From Bacteroidia bacterium (GTDB lineage: Bacteria > Bacteroidota > Bacteroidia > Bacteroidales > Prolixibacteraceae): DNA of 64,000 nucleotides. Positions within the stretch are counted from its first letter, which is position 1, and each line of letters starts with the position of its first letter. Of this stretch, positions 17,240-25,504 are shown piece by piece. The notes beneath the pieces were generated by a model that saw only the letters and a list, made by a program, of their open reading frames with translations, did no database searches and had not been told where the DNA came from. The stretch lies in contig JAPLDR010000018.1 in NCBI GenBank assembly GCA_026391655.1, forward strand, positions 24,141-88,140, read 5' to 3'. Position numbers and translations under genes: made by a program.

Positions 17240-18040
17240 ATGGAAAAAAAGAAGGTTTTATTTATCTCGCAGGAAATCACCCCTTACTTACCTGAATCTG
17301 AGATTTCTGAGATAGGGAGGTACCTTCCGCAGGGTATTCAGGAGAGAGGAAAGGAAATCCGCACATTTATGCCTCGTTTTGGATGTGTCAATGAAAGAAG
17401 AAACCAGCTTCACGAGGTGATCCGTCTTTCAGGTATGAATTTAGTCATCAACGATAATGATCATCCGCTGATTATTAAAGTCGCATCTATTCAGGCAGCT
17501 CGTATGCAAGTTTATTTCATTGATAATGAGGACTATTTTCAAAGGAAATTTACTACTGCCAATGACGAGGGAATTGAATTTGACGATAACGACGAACGTG
17601 CAATTTTCTTTGCAAGAGGTGTACTCGAAACCGTGATCAAATTACGATGGTCGCCCGATATTATTCACTGCCACGGATGGTTTACAGGAATGATTCCGCT
17701 ATTTGTTAAAAAAACATACAAAGACAATCCCCTGTTTGCCAACTCCAAAATAATCTATTCGGTCTATAACGACCAGTTTAATAATCCGCTTAATGGCAAT
17801 ATGGCCAGCAAAATTGCTGAAGACGGAATAGATATCAATGAAATTTCTGTGATTAATGTTCCAAACTTTGTTAATTTAGGTAAACTTGCGATTGATTATT
17901 CCGACGCAACTATAAAGGGCAGCGAAAGCATCAATAATGAGTTGGAGGATTATATGAAAGTTTCGGGTAAACCGTTTCTCGATTATCAATCAAAGGAAAG
18001 TTACATCAATTCCTACTTCGATTTTTACAATATTTTTTAA
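17240..18040 (+). CDS. single-domain GT5 glycogen/starch synthase-like protein
   Basis: A 266-residue protein resembling only the N-terminal, ADP-glucose-synthase domain of GT5 enzymes. VLFISQEITPYLP replaces the usual KVLFVxxExxPxxKxGG loop and lacks its KxGG nucleotide-binding Lys-Gly-Gly; DIIHCHGWFTGMIPLF corresponds to the conserved DVVHxHDW region. The C-terminal GT-B domain that binds ADP-glucose is missing, although the gene ends cleanly, so catalysis is doubtful. I recall the same short form beside panC and DUF4270 genes in other Bacteroidota, which suggests a conserved non-catalytic or partner-dependent role. GTG at 17234 would add two residues; ATG at 17240 is preferred because of its position relative to the promoter. 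Confidence 0.75.
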   Translation: MEKKKVLFISQEITPYLPESEISEIGRYLPQGIQERGKEIRTFMPRFGCVNERRNQLHEVIRLSGMNLVINDNDHPLIIKVASIQAARMQVYFIDNEDYFQRKFTTANDEGIEFDDNDERAIFFARGVLETVIKLRWSPDIIHCHGWFTGMIPLFVKKTYKDNPLFANSKIIYSVYNDQFNNPLNGNMASKIAEDGIDINEISVINVPNFVNLGKLAIDYSDATIKGSESINNELEDYMKVSGKPFLDYQSKESYINSYFDFYNIF

Positions 18041-18074
18041 TAATTTGCGCCGGTTTTACTAAAAGTTTAAGACA

Positions 18075-19382
18075 TTGAAAGATAGATATTTCGAATTGAA
18101 GAACCTGATTGGAGCGATTCTTCTTTTATCGGTAGTGGTTTGGGGCTGTCAAAAAGGTGATCAGACCCTTGGAATTAATATGTTGCCAGGCGTTAAAATC
18201 CTCTTTACCGGGTATTCCAAGGATTCAACATCCATTACCACTTCTATATTTACCGACACTAAAATAAGGGCTGACCGTCCAACATATAACCTTCTCGGAA
18301 GTTTCAACGACCCGGTATTCGGACGCACCGACGCGTCTTTCGCAGCTCAGTTCCGACTTCCATATCATCCTGATTATTCAGCAACTGCAGCGCTCGATTC
18401 TATTATTTTAAGAATGACATACAAGAAGATTTACGGTGATACGGTCAGCAGTCAATCTTTTAAAGTTTATGAATTAACCGGTGATCTGAACTACACGGCC
18501 AAATATCTCTCTTCATTCGATTTAAAAAGTCTGGCATCTCCTATACCGATTGGAACCGGTAGTTATATCCCTAAATTCAGAACCGATTCAACGAAAACAG
18601 ACACCACGGAACAAATCATCAGGGTACGACTGAATACCTCTTTCGGGAATAGCCTTCTTGGAATTGATTCGTTAAAGATGACAAGTAACGATGAGTTTTT
18701 GAAGTATTTTAAGGGATTATACATTGGCTCAACCCCGATCAGCAGAAAAGGAACCCTTGTAAGTGTAAATGCTTCAGCTTCGATGATTGTGCTTTATTAT
18801 CATGATTCTAAAAAAGATACACTTGGTTTTGCTTATCGTGTTACGACCAACTCTGCGAATGTTTCATCATACGTGCATGACTATACGCTTGCCAGATTTA
18901 AACCAAATTTAGACAAGGAGAATAACCTCGACTCGCTTATATATATTCAACCGACAGGAGGGATCAAAGCAAAAATTTTGGTTCCCACGCTTTCAAACTG
19001 GAATAGCCCGGCCAATTATGCAATTAACAAAGCAACGCTTACTTTTCATGCCGATACCATCATGAGCGATTACAGACGATATTCAATGCCTTCCAGGTTG
19101 TACCTGATCCTATCGGAGCGGGATAGTAATGGAGATGAAGTTTTCCCTGCAGACAGCGGACTCTCAAGCAGTTATTACGGAGGTTTTTTTAACGGCAGTA
19201 GTGCAACTTACTCTTTTAATGTGACACAGCACCTCCAAAAACTGATTGACGGGAAATTGACTAATACTGGTTTCTATCTTGTATCTTCCGAGCGTAATAT
19301 CTCCGCGCAGAGGGTCGTTCTGAAAGGACTTGGAAGCTCTAAGCCGGTTGAGTTGAACGTTACCTATACCCGCTACAAATAA
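18075..19382 (+). CDS. DUF4270 lipoprotein
   Basis: A 435-residue surface or periplasmic lipoprotein of the DUF4270 family. The only start that leaves a signal peptide is the TTG at 18075; it places the lipobox VVWG-C with Cys25. The beta-rich body starts with QTLGINMLPG, a segment typical of the family, and contains FNDPVFGRTDASFAAQFRL and a C-terminal TGFYLVSSE. No catalytic motif is seen and the function of the family is not known to me. It follows the GT5-like gene by 34 bases and is likely co-transcribed. Confidence 0.8.
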   Translation: MKDRYFELKNLIGAILLLSVVVWGCQKGDQTLGINMLPGVKILFTGYSKDSTSITTSIFTDTKIRADRPTYNLLGSFNDPVFGRTDASFAAQFRLPYHPDYSATAALDSIILRMTYKKIYGDTVSSQSFKVYELTGDLNYTAKYLSSFDLKSLASPIPIGTGSYIPKFRTDSTKTDTTEQIIRVRLNTSFGNSLLGIDSLKMTSNDEFLKYFKGLYIGSTPISRKGTLVSVNASASMIVLYYHDSKKDTLGFAYRVTTNSANVSSYVHDYTLARFKPNLDKENNLDSLIYIQPTGGIKAKILVPTLSNWNSPANYAINKATLTFHADTIMSDYRRYSMPSRLYLILSERDSNGDEVFPADSGLSSSYYGGFFNGSSATYSFNVTQHLQKLIDGKLTNTGFYLVSSERNISAQRVVLKGLGSSKPVELNVTYTRYK

Positions 19383-19484
19383 ACCGGCATTACCGGCTTA
19401 ATCTGGTATAGTTGATTGAACTTTTGTAATTTTGTGTTTCATGTGTTAATAATTTGTTTTTAAATCTCTTGCGCTAATATTGGC

Positions 19485-21266
19485 ATGCCCTCCGGAGGAT
19501 TGAAAGATTCGATTCCTCCTGTTGTTGTACGCAGTATACCTGCCTTTGACCAGACAAATTTCAATGATCAGAAAATCAGGCTTTATTTCAACGAATTTGT
19601 TATTGTGGAAGGACTTAACGAAAAATTTGTCGTTTCGCCACCTACCTCTAAAAAACCCGTATTCCGGACAAAAGGAAAATCACTGATCGTCGATTTAAAT
19701 GAGAAACTGAAGCCAAATACTACCTATTCACTTGATTTTAAAGATGGAATATCAGATAATAACGAAAGAAACCCATTAAAAAATTTAAGGCTGGCCTTCT
19801 CTACAGGGCCGCAGTTCGATTCGCTACGTGTGGTTGGGTTTATAAAGGATGCCTTTACGCTCGAGCCGATTGCTAATTCGTATGTTCTGCTCTATCAGGG
19901 GCGATCAGATACTTTGGTTTACAAGACCAGACCCGACTTTATTGCAAAAACCGATCAGAAAGGTTTTTTCGCAGTCACCAACCTCCCTGCCGATACATTT
20001 CAGGTTTACGGCCTCAGCGATGTTGACAACAACCTAAAATTCACGCCCGGAACAGATTCGATCTCATTTATCGATCATCTTGTGGTTCCATCTGCCCAGT
20101 TTCTTCCCGGAAGAGACACAACCATTACAGGGATGGATACGCTGCTTATCTTTGGAAAAACTAAATTCTCCCCTGATCCCCTTTATCTACTCCGTTTTGG
20201 AGAAGATTTTTTTGACCTGCGACTCGACAAATATGTTCATCCGTCACGTAAAATAGTAGATCTGACATTTACACAATCTGTTGCAGATACTTTTAGTATA
20301 GAACCGCTCAATTTCGAAGCAAAAGCAGGTTGGAAATATACCGAAATGTCAACAAAATCTGATTCTATAAGAATCTGGCTAACCGATTCAATGGTATACA
20401 ACAAAGACACACTTATATTCAAATTGTCTTATCTTCAACAAGATAGCCTCAAAGATTATTATACATACAACGATACAATCCGACTTTATTTCACAGATGT
20501 GACCCAAATAGTCAAGAACAAACGGAAGGAGCGTCGGAGAGTCTCGAAAGATGAGCTTTCTGTCCTGCTCACTACCAACTGCAAAACAGGCTTCGACGTA
20601 TACCGTAAGTTAGTCATCGAATCACCCGAGCCAATTGCTTCGTTTGATACTACCATGGTCTCACTCTTCGAAAAGGTTGATTCCCTATATAAACCTTTAA
20701 AATATAAACTCACCACTGATTCCCTCAATAAACGTCGATATCTATTGGCACATCCATGGAAATATGGCACTAATTACAAACTGACGATAGACTCTGCTGC
20801 ATTAAAGACAATCTACAATACCTACTCCAAAAAGCTTAAAGAGGAATTTAAAACGCAGGAGGAGGAGTTTTACGGGAAAATCATAGTGAATCTTAAAAAT
20901 GTCACTGTACCGACCATTATTGAGCTTCTGGGCGATGAAAAAGAGGAAAAAATAATTCAGTCAATACGCGTGACGAAGGATGGTTTAGTCACTTTTAAAT
21001 TCCTTGAACCCAGGAAATACCTTATAAAGGCGATTTTTGACAGAAATAATAACGGGAAATGGGATACGGGAAACCTCAAAAAGAAGATTCAGCCCGAAGA
21101 GGTAATGTATTATCTCGAAGTCGTGAAGGTTAGAGGAAACTGGGATGCCAAAAAGGACTGGAGCTTGCCAACCCAGCAATTCACCAAAAAGATTATTGAC
21201 GAAGAGCTTGAAGCGCAGAAACTCAAAGACAAACTAAAGAAAAAGAAAAGTACCAGGGCATTTTAG
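19485..21266 (+). CDS. Big_5/Ig-like domain lipoprotein with broken N-terminus
   Basis: The first ATG gives 593 residues: an N-terminal Ig-like (Big_5/SbsA) domain with DSIPPVVVRSIPAFDQTNF and PNTTYSLDFKDGISDNN, then carboxypeptidase-regulatory-like and further beta-sandwich domains and a basic tail. In the same frame just upstream, bases 19464-19484 read ISCANIG, the lipobox and start of mature protein typical of this family, but a TAA at 19461-19463 separates it from any start codon. A TAATTTTG -7 element lies at 19427-19434. The signal peptide is therefore interrupted or partly deleted. From ATG 19485 the protein would stay in the cytoplasm, so either the gene is damaged or the sequence has an error. 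Confidence 0.7.
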   Translation: MPSGGLKDSIPPVVVRSIPAFDQTNFNDQKIRLYFNEFVIVEGLNEKFVVSPPTSKKPVFRTKGKSLIVDLNEKLKPNTTYSLDFKDGISDNNERNPLKNLRLAFSTGPQFDSLRVVGFIKDAFTLEPIANSYVLLYQGRSDTLVYKTRPDFIAKTDQKGFFAVTNLPADTFQVYGLSDVDNNLKFTPGTDSISFIDHLVVPSAQFLPGRDTTITGMDTLLIFGKTKFSPDPLYLLRFGEDFFDLRLDKYVHPSRKIVDLTFTQSVADTFSIEPLNFEAKAGWKYTEMSTKSDSIRIWLTDSMVYNKDTLIFKLSYLQQDSLKDYYTYNDTIRLYFTDVTQIVKNKRKERRRVSKDELSVLLTTNCKTGFDVYRKLVIESPEPIASFDTTMVSLFEKVDSLYKPLKYKLTTDSLNKRRYLLAHPWKYGTNYKLTIDSAALKTIYNTYSKKLKEEFKTQEEEFYGKIIVNLKNVTVPTIIELLGDEKEEKIIQSIRVTKDGLVTFKFLEPRKYLIKAIFDRNNNGKWDTGNLKKKIQPEEVMYYLEVVKVRGNWDAKKDWSLPTQQFTKKIIDEELEAQKLKDKLKKKKSTRAF

Positions 21267-21356
21267 AAAATCATCAAAAAGATATATTTTAACGGACCGA
21301 TATGGCATCACCGGCCTCGCTTACAGCAGAGATGCCCTCACTTAAAAAAGATAATT

Positions 21357-21644
21357 ATGGCTAATGTACGACGTTTGAAAAAAGAAATTGAGTTTATGTC
21401 ATCACAGCTGATTGGCGATTGTATTGACTACCTTGATACATTTGATGACAAAAAGGAGGTAGGTGTAATGTCGATCATTGAGGAAGCCGTTTTACTGAAT
21501 AATACAATGCTCGACCGGGTATGCCATCCCGATGGAAAAGATAATCCCAAACTGGTAAAACAACACTACCGTCAATTAAAAATTGATTTTATTAAAGGTC
21601 TTGACCAGGCTTACGGGAAACTGGAAGGGTTGCTTAAAAAATAA
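21357..21644 (+). CDS. small helical protein of unknown function
   Basis: A 95-residue, charged, probably all-helical cytoplasmic protein without signal peptide or membrane segment. It ends in a basic KLEGLLKK and contains VSIIEEA-like and HPDGKDNPKLVKQHY stretches; no family is recognised. It starts 90 bases after the Big_5 lipoprotein on the same strand. The ATG follows an A-rich leader and codon use resembles the neighbours, so it is probably real. Nothing can be said about its role. Confidence 0.65.
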   Translation: MANVRRLKKEIEFMSSQLIGDCIDYLDTFDDKKEVGVMSIIEEAVLLNNTMLDRVCHPDGKDNPKLVKQHYRQLKIDFIKGLDQAYGKLEGLLKK

Positions 21645-21711
21645 AGAGATTACAAACTTTTTTCCACATAGATTAAGGAATTCAACCCGCGTAAACGAGT
21701 CGCCAAAACTT

Positions 21712-22275
21712 CTACATCAGTGTATGCTGAATCAATATCTTCAATCCAATTCCGATCAGGATAATTCCACCCAGTAATTCGACTTTTGATCCCACGGAGC
21801 TTCCTACATCCTTGCCGATCCTGATTCCCAACATGGCAAAGAAAAAGGTAACAGCACCGATAATCATTGCTCCGCCAAAGATATTACGTGTCGAAGCCAA
21901 AGCATACGAAAATCCAACGACCAAAGCATCGATACTTGTTGCTATTGAAAGAGTAATGATATGCTTCAACGAGTAGATATCAGACATTTCGTTATGATCA
22001 TCACTTTTAAAACTCGCAATTATCATTTTCCCCCCTAAAAACAGAAGAAGGAAAAAGGCAATCCAATGGTCTATACTCTCAACATACCCTTTAATTTCAG
22101 TTCCCATAAACCATCCGGCAACAGGAAAGATTCCCTGAAAAAAAGCAAGAGAAAATGAGATTTTTGCTGCGTGGCGGAACGAAATTTTTTGCTCAGTAAG
22201 TCCGCAGCCGATTGATACGGCAAAACTATCCATCGAAAGGCCAATGGCGAGAATTAAGACGGTAAGAATATCCAT
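21712..22275 (-). CDS. mntP: manganese efflux pump MntP
   Basis: A 187-residue membrane protein exporting Mn2+ across the inner membrane. Six transmembrane helices are visible; the paired motifs GLSMDSFAVSIGCGL near the N-terminus and ATSIDALVVGFSYA in the second half are those of MntP, including the membrane Asp residues. The ATG at 22275 is chosen because it gives the standard length and start MDILTVLILAIG, and because a -7 element lies between it and the earlier in-frame ATG at 22338. No Mn riboswitch (yybP-ykoY) was recognised upstream. It is convergent with the small helical protein. Confidence 0.92.
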   Translation of the reverse strand: MDILTVLILAIGLSMDSFAVSIGCGLTEQKISFRHAAKISFSLAFFQGIFPVAGWFMGTEIKGYVESIDHWIAFFLLLFLGGKMIIASFKSDDHNEMSDIYSLKHIITLSIATSIDALVVGFSYALASTRNIFGGAMIIGAVTFFFAMLGIRIGKDVGSSVGSKVELLGGIILIGIGLKILIQHTLM

Positions 22276-22291
22276 ACTGAATTTTGTGGCG

Positions 22292-22299
22292 CAAAGATA
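22292..22299 (-). promoter_or_regulatory. mntP promoter -7 element
   Basis: The minus strand reads TATCTTTG, an exact TAnnTTTG match, followed by a predicted start near 22285. This supports the mntP start at 22275 and excludes the ATG at 22338. A -33 match at standard spacing is not clear. Confidence 0.45.
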
Positions 22300-22385
22300 A
22301 AACTCTTCCGGCAAAACCCATAAAAAAAGCCATATCAACTTAATGAGACAGCTTTTTGATAAAAATATATGGGTTCCAGAATCAA

Positions 22386-23225
22386 TTAATATTCAGCCGG
22401 TAATAGTTTTAATTGTTGATAGCTGAAAACAGGCCCGTCTTTACAAACGTAAACTTCACCCACATTGCATCTTCCACACTTTCCAAAACCACACTTCATC
22501 CGGTTTTCGAGTGTTGTGAAGATATTCTCTTCCATAAAGCCCAGTTTTTCGAGCACGGGAAAAGTAAATTTGATCATGATGGGAGGTCCGCAAACAATGG
22601 CAATCGTGTTTTCGGCAGAGGGAGCAGTTTTTTCCAGGATGGTTGGCACAAAACCGACTTCTCCTTTCCAGTCAGGTGTTTCTCCTCCCGGATCAACCGT
22701 TGTTACAAGCTTTACATCAGGGCGGCTTCGCCATTCTGCAAGTTCGTCTTTATAAACCAGGTCTTCAACAGATTTAGCACCATAAACAATGGTTATATCT
22801 TTGAAGTTCTCTCGCAAATCCAACGCATTCCAGATCACGCATCGCATTGGTGGTAAAGCAATTCCACCGGCAATGAAAAGCAGGTTCTTCCCTTTCCATT
22901 CGTCAATCGGAAAGATATTTCCGTATGGTCCGCGAAACCCGACTATATCACCCTCTTCAGCCAGAGCCAATGCTGACGTAACTTTGCCGGCTTGCCGGAA
23001 TGTACATTCAATATACTCTTTCCGTGTTGGTGATGAGGCAATACAAAAGGTAGACTCGCCAACTCCCATGATGGAATATTCGCCAAATTGCCCTGCCTTG
23101 AAGCTAAATGTCTCTGCATCCTGCTCATTTTCAAATTTCAATCGAAAAGTCTTTACCCCGGGAGCTTCAAGTGTAATTTTTTCGATCCGCATCAGATAGG
23201 GAATATAGATGTTCTGATTACTCAT
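22386..23225 (-). CDS. flxA: FlxA-like FAD/NAD(P)H-binding electron transfer subunit
   Basis: A 279-residue ferredoxin-reductase-type protein resembling PyrK, AsrB and FlxA. It shows a FAD-binding barrel (AGQFGEYS near residue 46), an NAD(P)H-binding Rossmann part (FIAGGIALPPMR), and a C-terminal [2Fe-2S] site with Cys245, Cys250, Cys253 and Cys261. In the Flx-Hdr complex this subunit oxidises NADH and passes electrons to the iron-sulfur subunits. It is the last gene of the nine-gene unit and overlaps flxB by 8 bases. Sulfite reductase subunit B is the main alternative, but no sulfite reductase catalytic subunit (AsrC) is present while hdrABC is. Confidence 0.8.
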   Translation of the reverse strand: MSNQNIYIPYLMRIEKITLEAPGVKTFRLKFENEQDAETFSFKAGQFGEYSIMGVGESTFCIASSPTRKEYIECTFRQAGKVTSALALAEEGDIVGFRGPYGNIFPIDEWKGKNLLFIAGGIALPPMRCVIWNALDLRENFKDITIVYGAKSVEDLVYKDELAEWRSRPDVKLVTTVDPGGETPDWKGEVGFVPTILEKTAPSAENTIAIVCGPPIMIKFTFPVLEKLGFMEENIFTTLENRMKCGFGKCGRCNVGEVYVCKDGPVFSYQQLKLLPAEY

Positions 23226-24246
23226 TTGGTTTCTCCTCCTGTAAAGAAGTTAAGGTGTCTAAAATATTGATATCAGCCGGGCATGAACGGGAGCAACGCC
23301 CGCATCCGACACATCCGGCAACTTTCGATTTGTTTGGCATGTATAAAAATTTATGCAGGATTCGCTGCCTCCAGCGACCTCCCTGTGTGTTTCGTGGGTT
23401 ATGTCCTGAAGTATGCATGGTAAACAAACCATATCCGCATGAATCCCAACATCTCAGACGGGTTCCTTTATTACCGTGCGCTTCATCCTGAATATCAAAA
23501 CAACTGCAAACGGGGCAAACATACGAACACGAGCCACAACCCAGGCAGGCTCTCGACTTGTCGTCCCAGACAGGATTTTCGAAAAGGTTTTGCAGTTTTG
23601 CCTGTATCTCTTCCTGATTGAACCTGGTAGCTACAATGGCAAGGTTCGGCTCTTTATCCTCTTCGGGTTTGGCTTCAAACAGATTACAATTTTCTTTCAC
23701 CAGAAGCTGCCCTTTTTCAGTGATCACTTCTGCAAGATAGTCACCATCAGATAGTTTTGTAAATTGAACGTCGCTTCCGGCGGTATTTCCAGGTCCGCTG
23801 TTTACTGAGGTGCAAAAACAATATTCATCGCTGCGCTTGCAACTAAAGCTCAATATCAGGACTTTTTCCCTGCGTTTATTGTAGATGATATCCTGAAAGT
23901 CACCATTAAAGGTTTCGGTAAGCGGAATAAAAGCAGCAGCATCGCATGGTCTGGTTCCCCATAAAATCACATCAGGAAATGTGTTGTTTGCGGCATCAGT
24001 GATTTCAGTACTTTCTTTCGATTTGTGATAGGAAAACAGTTTTTCGGTACGAGGAAAAGTAACCGACTTTGCGGAATTTGCTGTAACAATGTAGTCTTCC
24101 GTAATTTCTCCAAAAGCTTGTACTTTATCGAAAAGTGCTAAGTTTCCCTTCGCTTTGGGTGCATATACGATTTTCCCGTTCCCGATCAAATTGCCAAACA
24201 ATTTTTCGAGTGAGGATTTTCTGATCAGATAATTTTCTGTCTGCAT
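23218..24246 (-). CDS. flxB: FlxB-like (AsrA-like) 4Fe-4S electron transfer subunit
   Basis: A 342-residue protein similar to sulfite reductase subunit A. Two clusters of cysteines near the C-terminus, CLGCGSCSYVCPVCSCFD and CVGCGRCSRSCPADINILD, are expected to bind two [4Fe-4S] clusters; extra Cys residues occur around CSCKRSDEYCFC. It would relay electrons within the Flx module between the NADH-oxidising subunit and FlxD/HdrA. The start is 2 bases after the flxC stop. No membrane segment is present, so the complex is soluble. Confidence 0.78.
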   Translation of the reverse strand: MQTENYLIRKSSLEKLFGNLIGNGKIVYAPKAKGNLALFDKVQAFGEITEDYIVTANSAKSVTFPRTEKLFSYHKSKESTEITDAANNTFPDVILWGTRPCDAAAFIPLTETFNGDFQDIIYNKRREKVLILSFSCKRSDEYCFCTSVNSGPGNTAGSDVQFTKLSDGDYLAEVITEKGQLLVKENCNLFEAKPEEDKEPNLAIVATRFNQEEIQAKLQNLFENPVWDDKSRACLGCGSCSYVCPVCSCFDIQDEAHGNKGTRLRCWDSCGYGLFTMHTSGHNPRNTQGGRWRQRILHKFLYMPNKSKVAGCVGCGRCSRSCPADINILDTLTSLQEEKPNE

Positions 24247-24248
24247 CG

Positions 24249-25049
24249 TTATCTTATAAAAGATTCTTTATCATCGGGTTTAAAACTCGAAAGGGCATTT
24301 AACTTATCGAGAGATGGGCCATAAGTTCCAAAGTTTTCAGCCACATCCTGTAGCATACTTTTTGTAAGCAGATGAATCGGAATACCCATAGGACAAGCAT
24401 TGTAACAGGCTTCGCAATCGGTACATCTGCCGGCCAGGTGCATAGCTCTCATCACATGCCATTCGAGGTTTCCCAAAGGATGAGAAGCTACCGAAATCCA
24501 TTGTGGCTGGTTGTTTTCGACCGTACAACGTGTACAGTAACAAAGCGGGCAGGCACTCCGGCAGGCATAACATTTAAAACAAGGTTCCAGTTCTTTCACC
24601 CAATAAGCAAATCGTTCTGAAACAGGCATACTTTTGATCATCTCAATTGTCTTCTGGTATTTTCCCTCAATTTCAATGCGGTGAGTAGACAAAAAGGTTT
24701 CGATTGCTGCGAACGATTCAAATTCAACCAGCTCACTTTCCGGAGTAACTCCCAAAACAACAAGGTCATTTTCGGCGATTTGATTTTCGGCAGCCAACTG
24801 GACAATACTTCTTAAAACCGGAATTGGTGCAACAATGGCAGGTTTCCCAAGTTTTTTGATCTCTTGTTTTGTAAGGTAAACCGCCAGGTTTTGAATACAG
24901 CGGCTATCAAATATCAGTTTTTCACAATCAGCTGCCTGCGTAATAAAAATTGCACGGGTACGGTTTGCGGAACCTTTACCATAACCAATGACAACCTGTA
25001 CGGAATTCGATTCGAGCAGGATTGTTGCTTTTTGTATTAGCTCATTCAT
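24249..25049 (-). CDS. flxC: FlxC-like 4Fe-4S protein
   Basis: A 266-residue iron-sulfur protein. The N-terminal half lacks clear motifs; the second half holds CFKCYACRSACPLCYCTRC and CTDCEACYNACPMGIPIHLL, a pair of cluster-binding motifs related to those in CooS/formate-dehydrogenase-associated ferredoxin domains. In the gene order it corresponds to FlxC of the Flx-Hdr complexes. Its start overlaps the flxD stop by 4 bases, a sign of translational coupling. Its exact role is unknown even in the described complexes. Confidence 0.72.
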   Translation of the reverse strand: MNELIQKATILLESNSVQVVIGYGKGSANRTRAIFITQAADCEKLIFDSRCIQNLAVYLTKQEIKKLGKPAIVAPIPVLRSIVQLAAENQIAENDLVVLGVTPESELVEFESFAAIETFLSTHRIEIEGKYQKTIEMIKSMPVSERFAYWVKELEPCFKCYACRSACPLCYCTRCTVENNQPQWISVASHPLGNLEWHVMRAMHLAGRCTDCEACYNACPMGIPIHLLTKSMLQDVAENFGTYGPSLDKLNALSSFKPDDKESFIR

Positions 25050-25492
25050 TCTTTAACCTCCTTTTCAAGATAACCAGCCACTTTGGCGTAGTCGGTATAT
25101 GGCCCCAATTCGCGGATGGTTTTCACTGTTGAATTAACAATATCGGCCCACTTGGCTCCTTCCGCTGCAGAAACCCACGAATACTGGATTCTACGGATAT
25201 CGATACCAAGTAAGTCGAGCAAACCACGGAACATAATCCATCGTCTGCGCGCATGAAAGTTTCCGGAAGTATAATGGCAATCGTTCGGATGACAACCAGA
25301 AACGATGATTCCATCGGCTCCTTCGCCAAAAGCTTTAAGGAGTAACATAAAATCAATCCTCCCGGTGCATGGGAAACGGATGATTTTCACATTTTGTGCA
25401 TATTTAATGCGGCTGGTTCCGGTCAGATCGGCACCGGCATAAGTACACCAATTACAGACAAATGCTACTATTTTGGGTTCAAATTCTGTCAT
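25046..25492 (-). CDS. flxD: FlxD/MvhD-like [2Fe-2S] linker subunit
   Basis: A 148-residue protein of the MvhD/FlxD family, which connects the electron-input module with HdrA. It contains FVCNWCTYAGADLTG, RFPCTGRID, GADGIIVSGCHPNDCHY and a HARRR segment, the standard sequence with five conserved cysteines that bind an iron-sulfur cluster. It lies 12 bases after hdrA and overlaps flxC by 4 bases. MvhD in methanogens joins hydrogenase to Hdr; here, with no hydrogenase genes nearby and a NADH-oxidising neighbour, the FlxD role fits better. Confidence 0.88.
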   Translation of the reverse strand: MTEFEPKIVAFVCNWCTYAGADLTGTSRIKYAQNVKIIRFPCTGRIDFMLLLKAFGEGADGIIVSGCHPNDCHYTSGNFHARRRWIMFRGLLDLLGIDIRRIQYSWVSAAEGAKWADIVNSTVKTIRELGPYTDYAKVAGYLEKEVKE

Positions 25493-25504
25493 TTTGGGGA
25501 TAGA

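Noticed and set aside
22413..23199. Long open frames on the plus strand opposite flxA
   Set aside because: They lie opposite a well-supported gene with clear motifs; their translations look like reverse-frame artefacts.
22386..24246. Dissimilatory sulfite reductase AsrAB
   Set aside because: No AsrC-like siroheme subunit is present, while hdrABC and flxD are directly linked.
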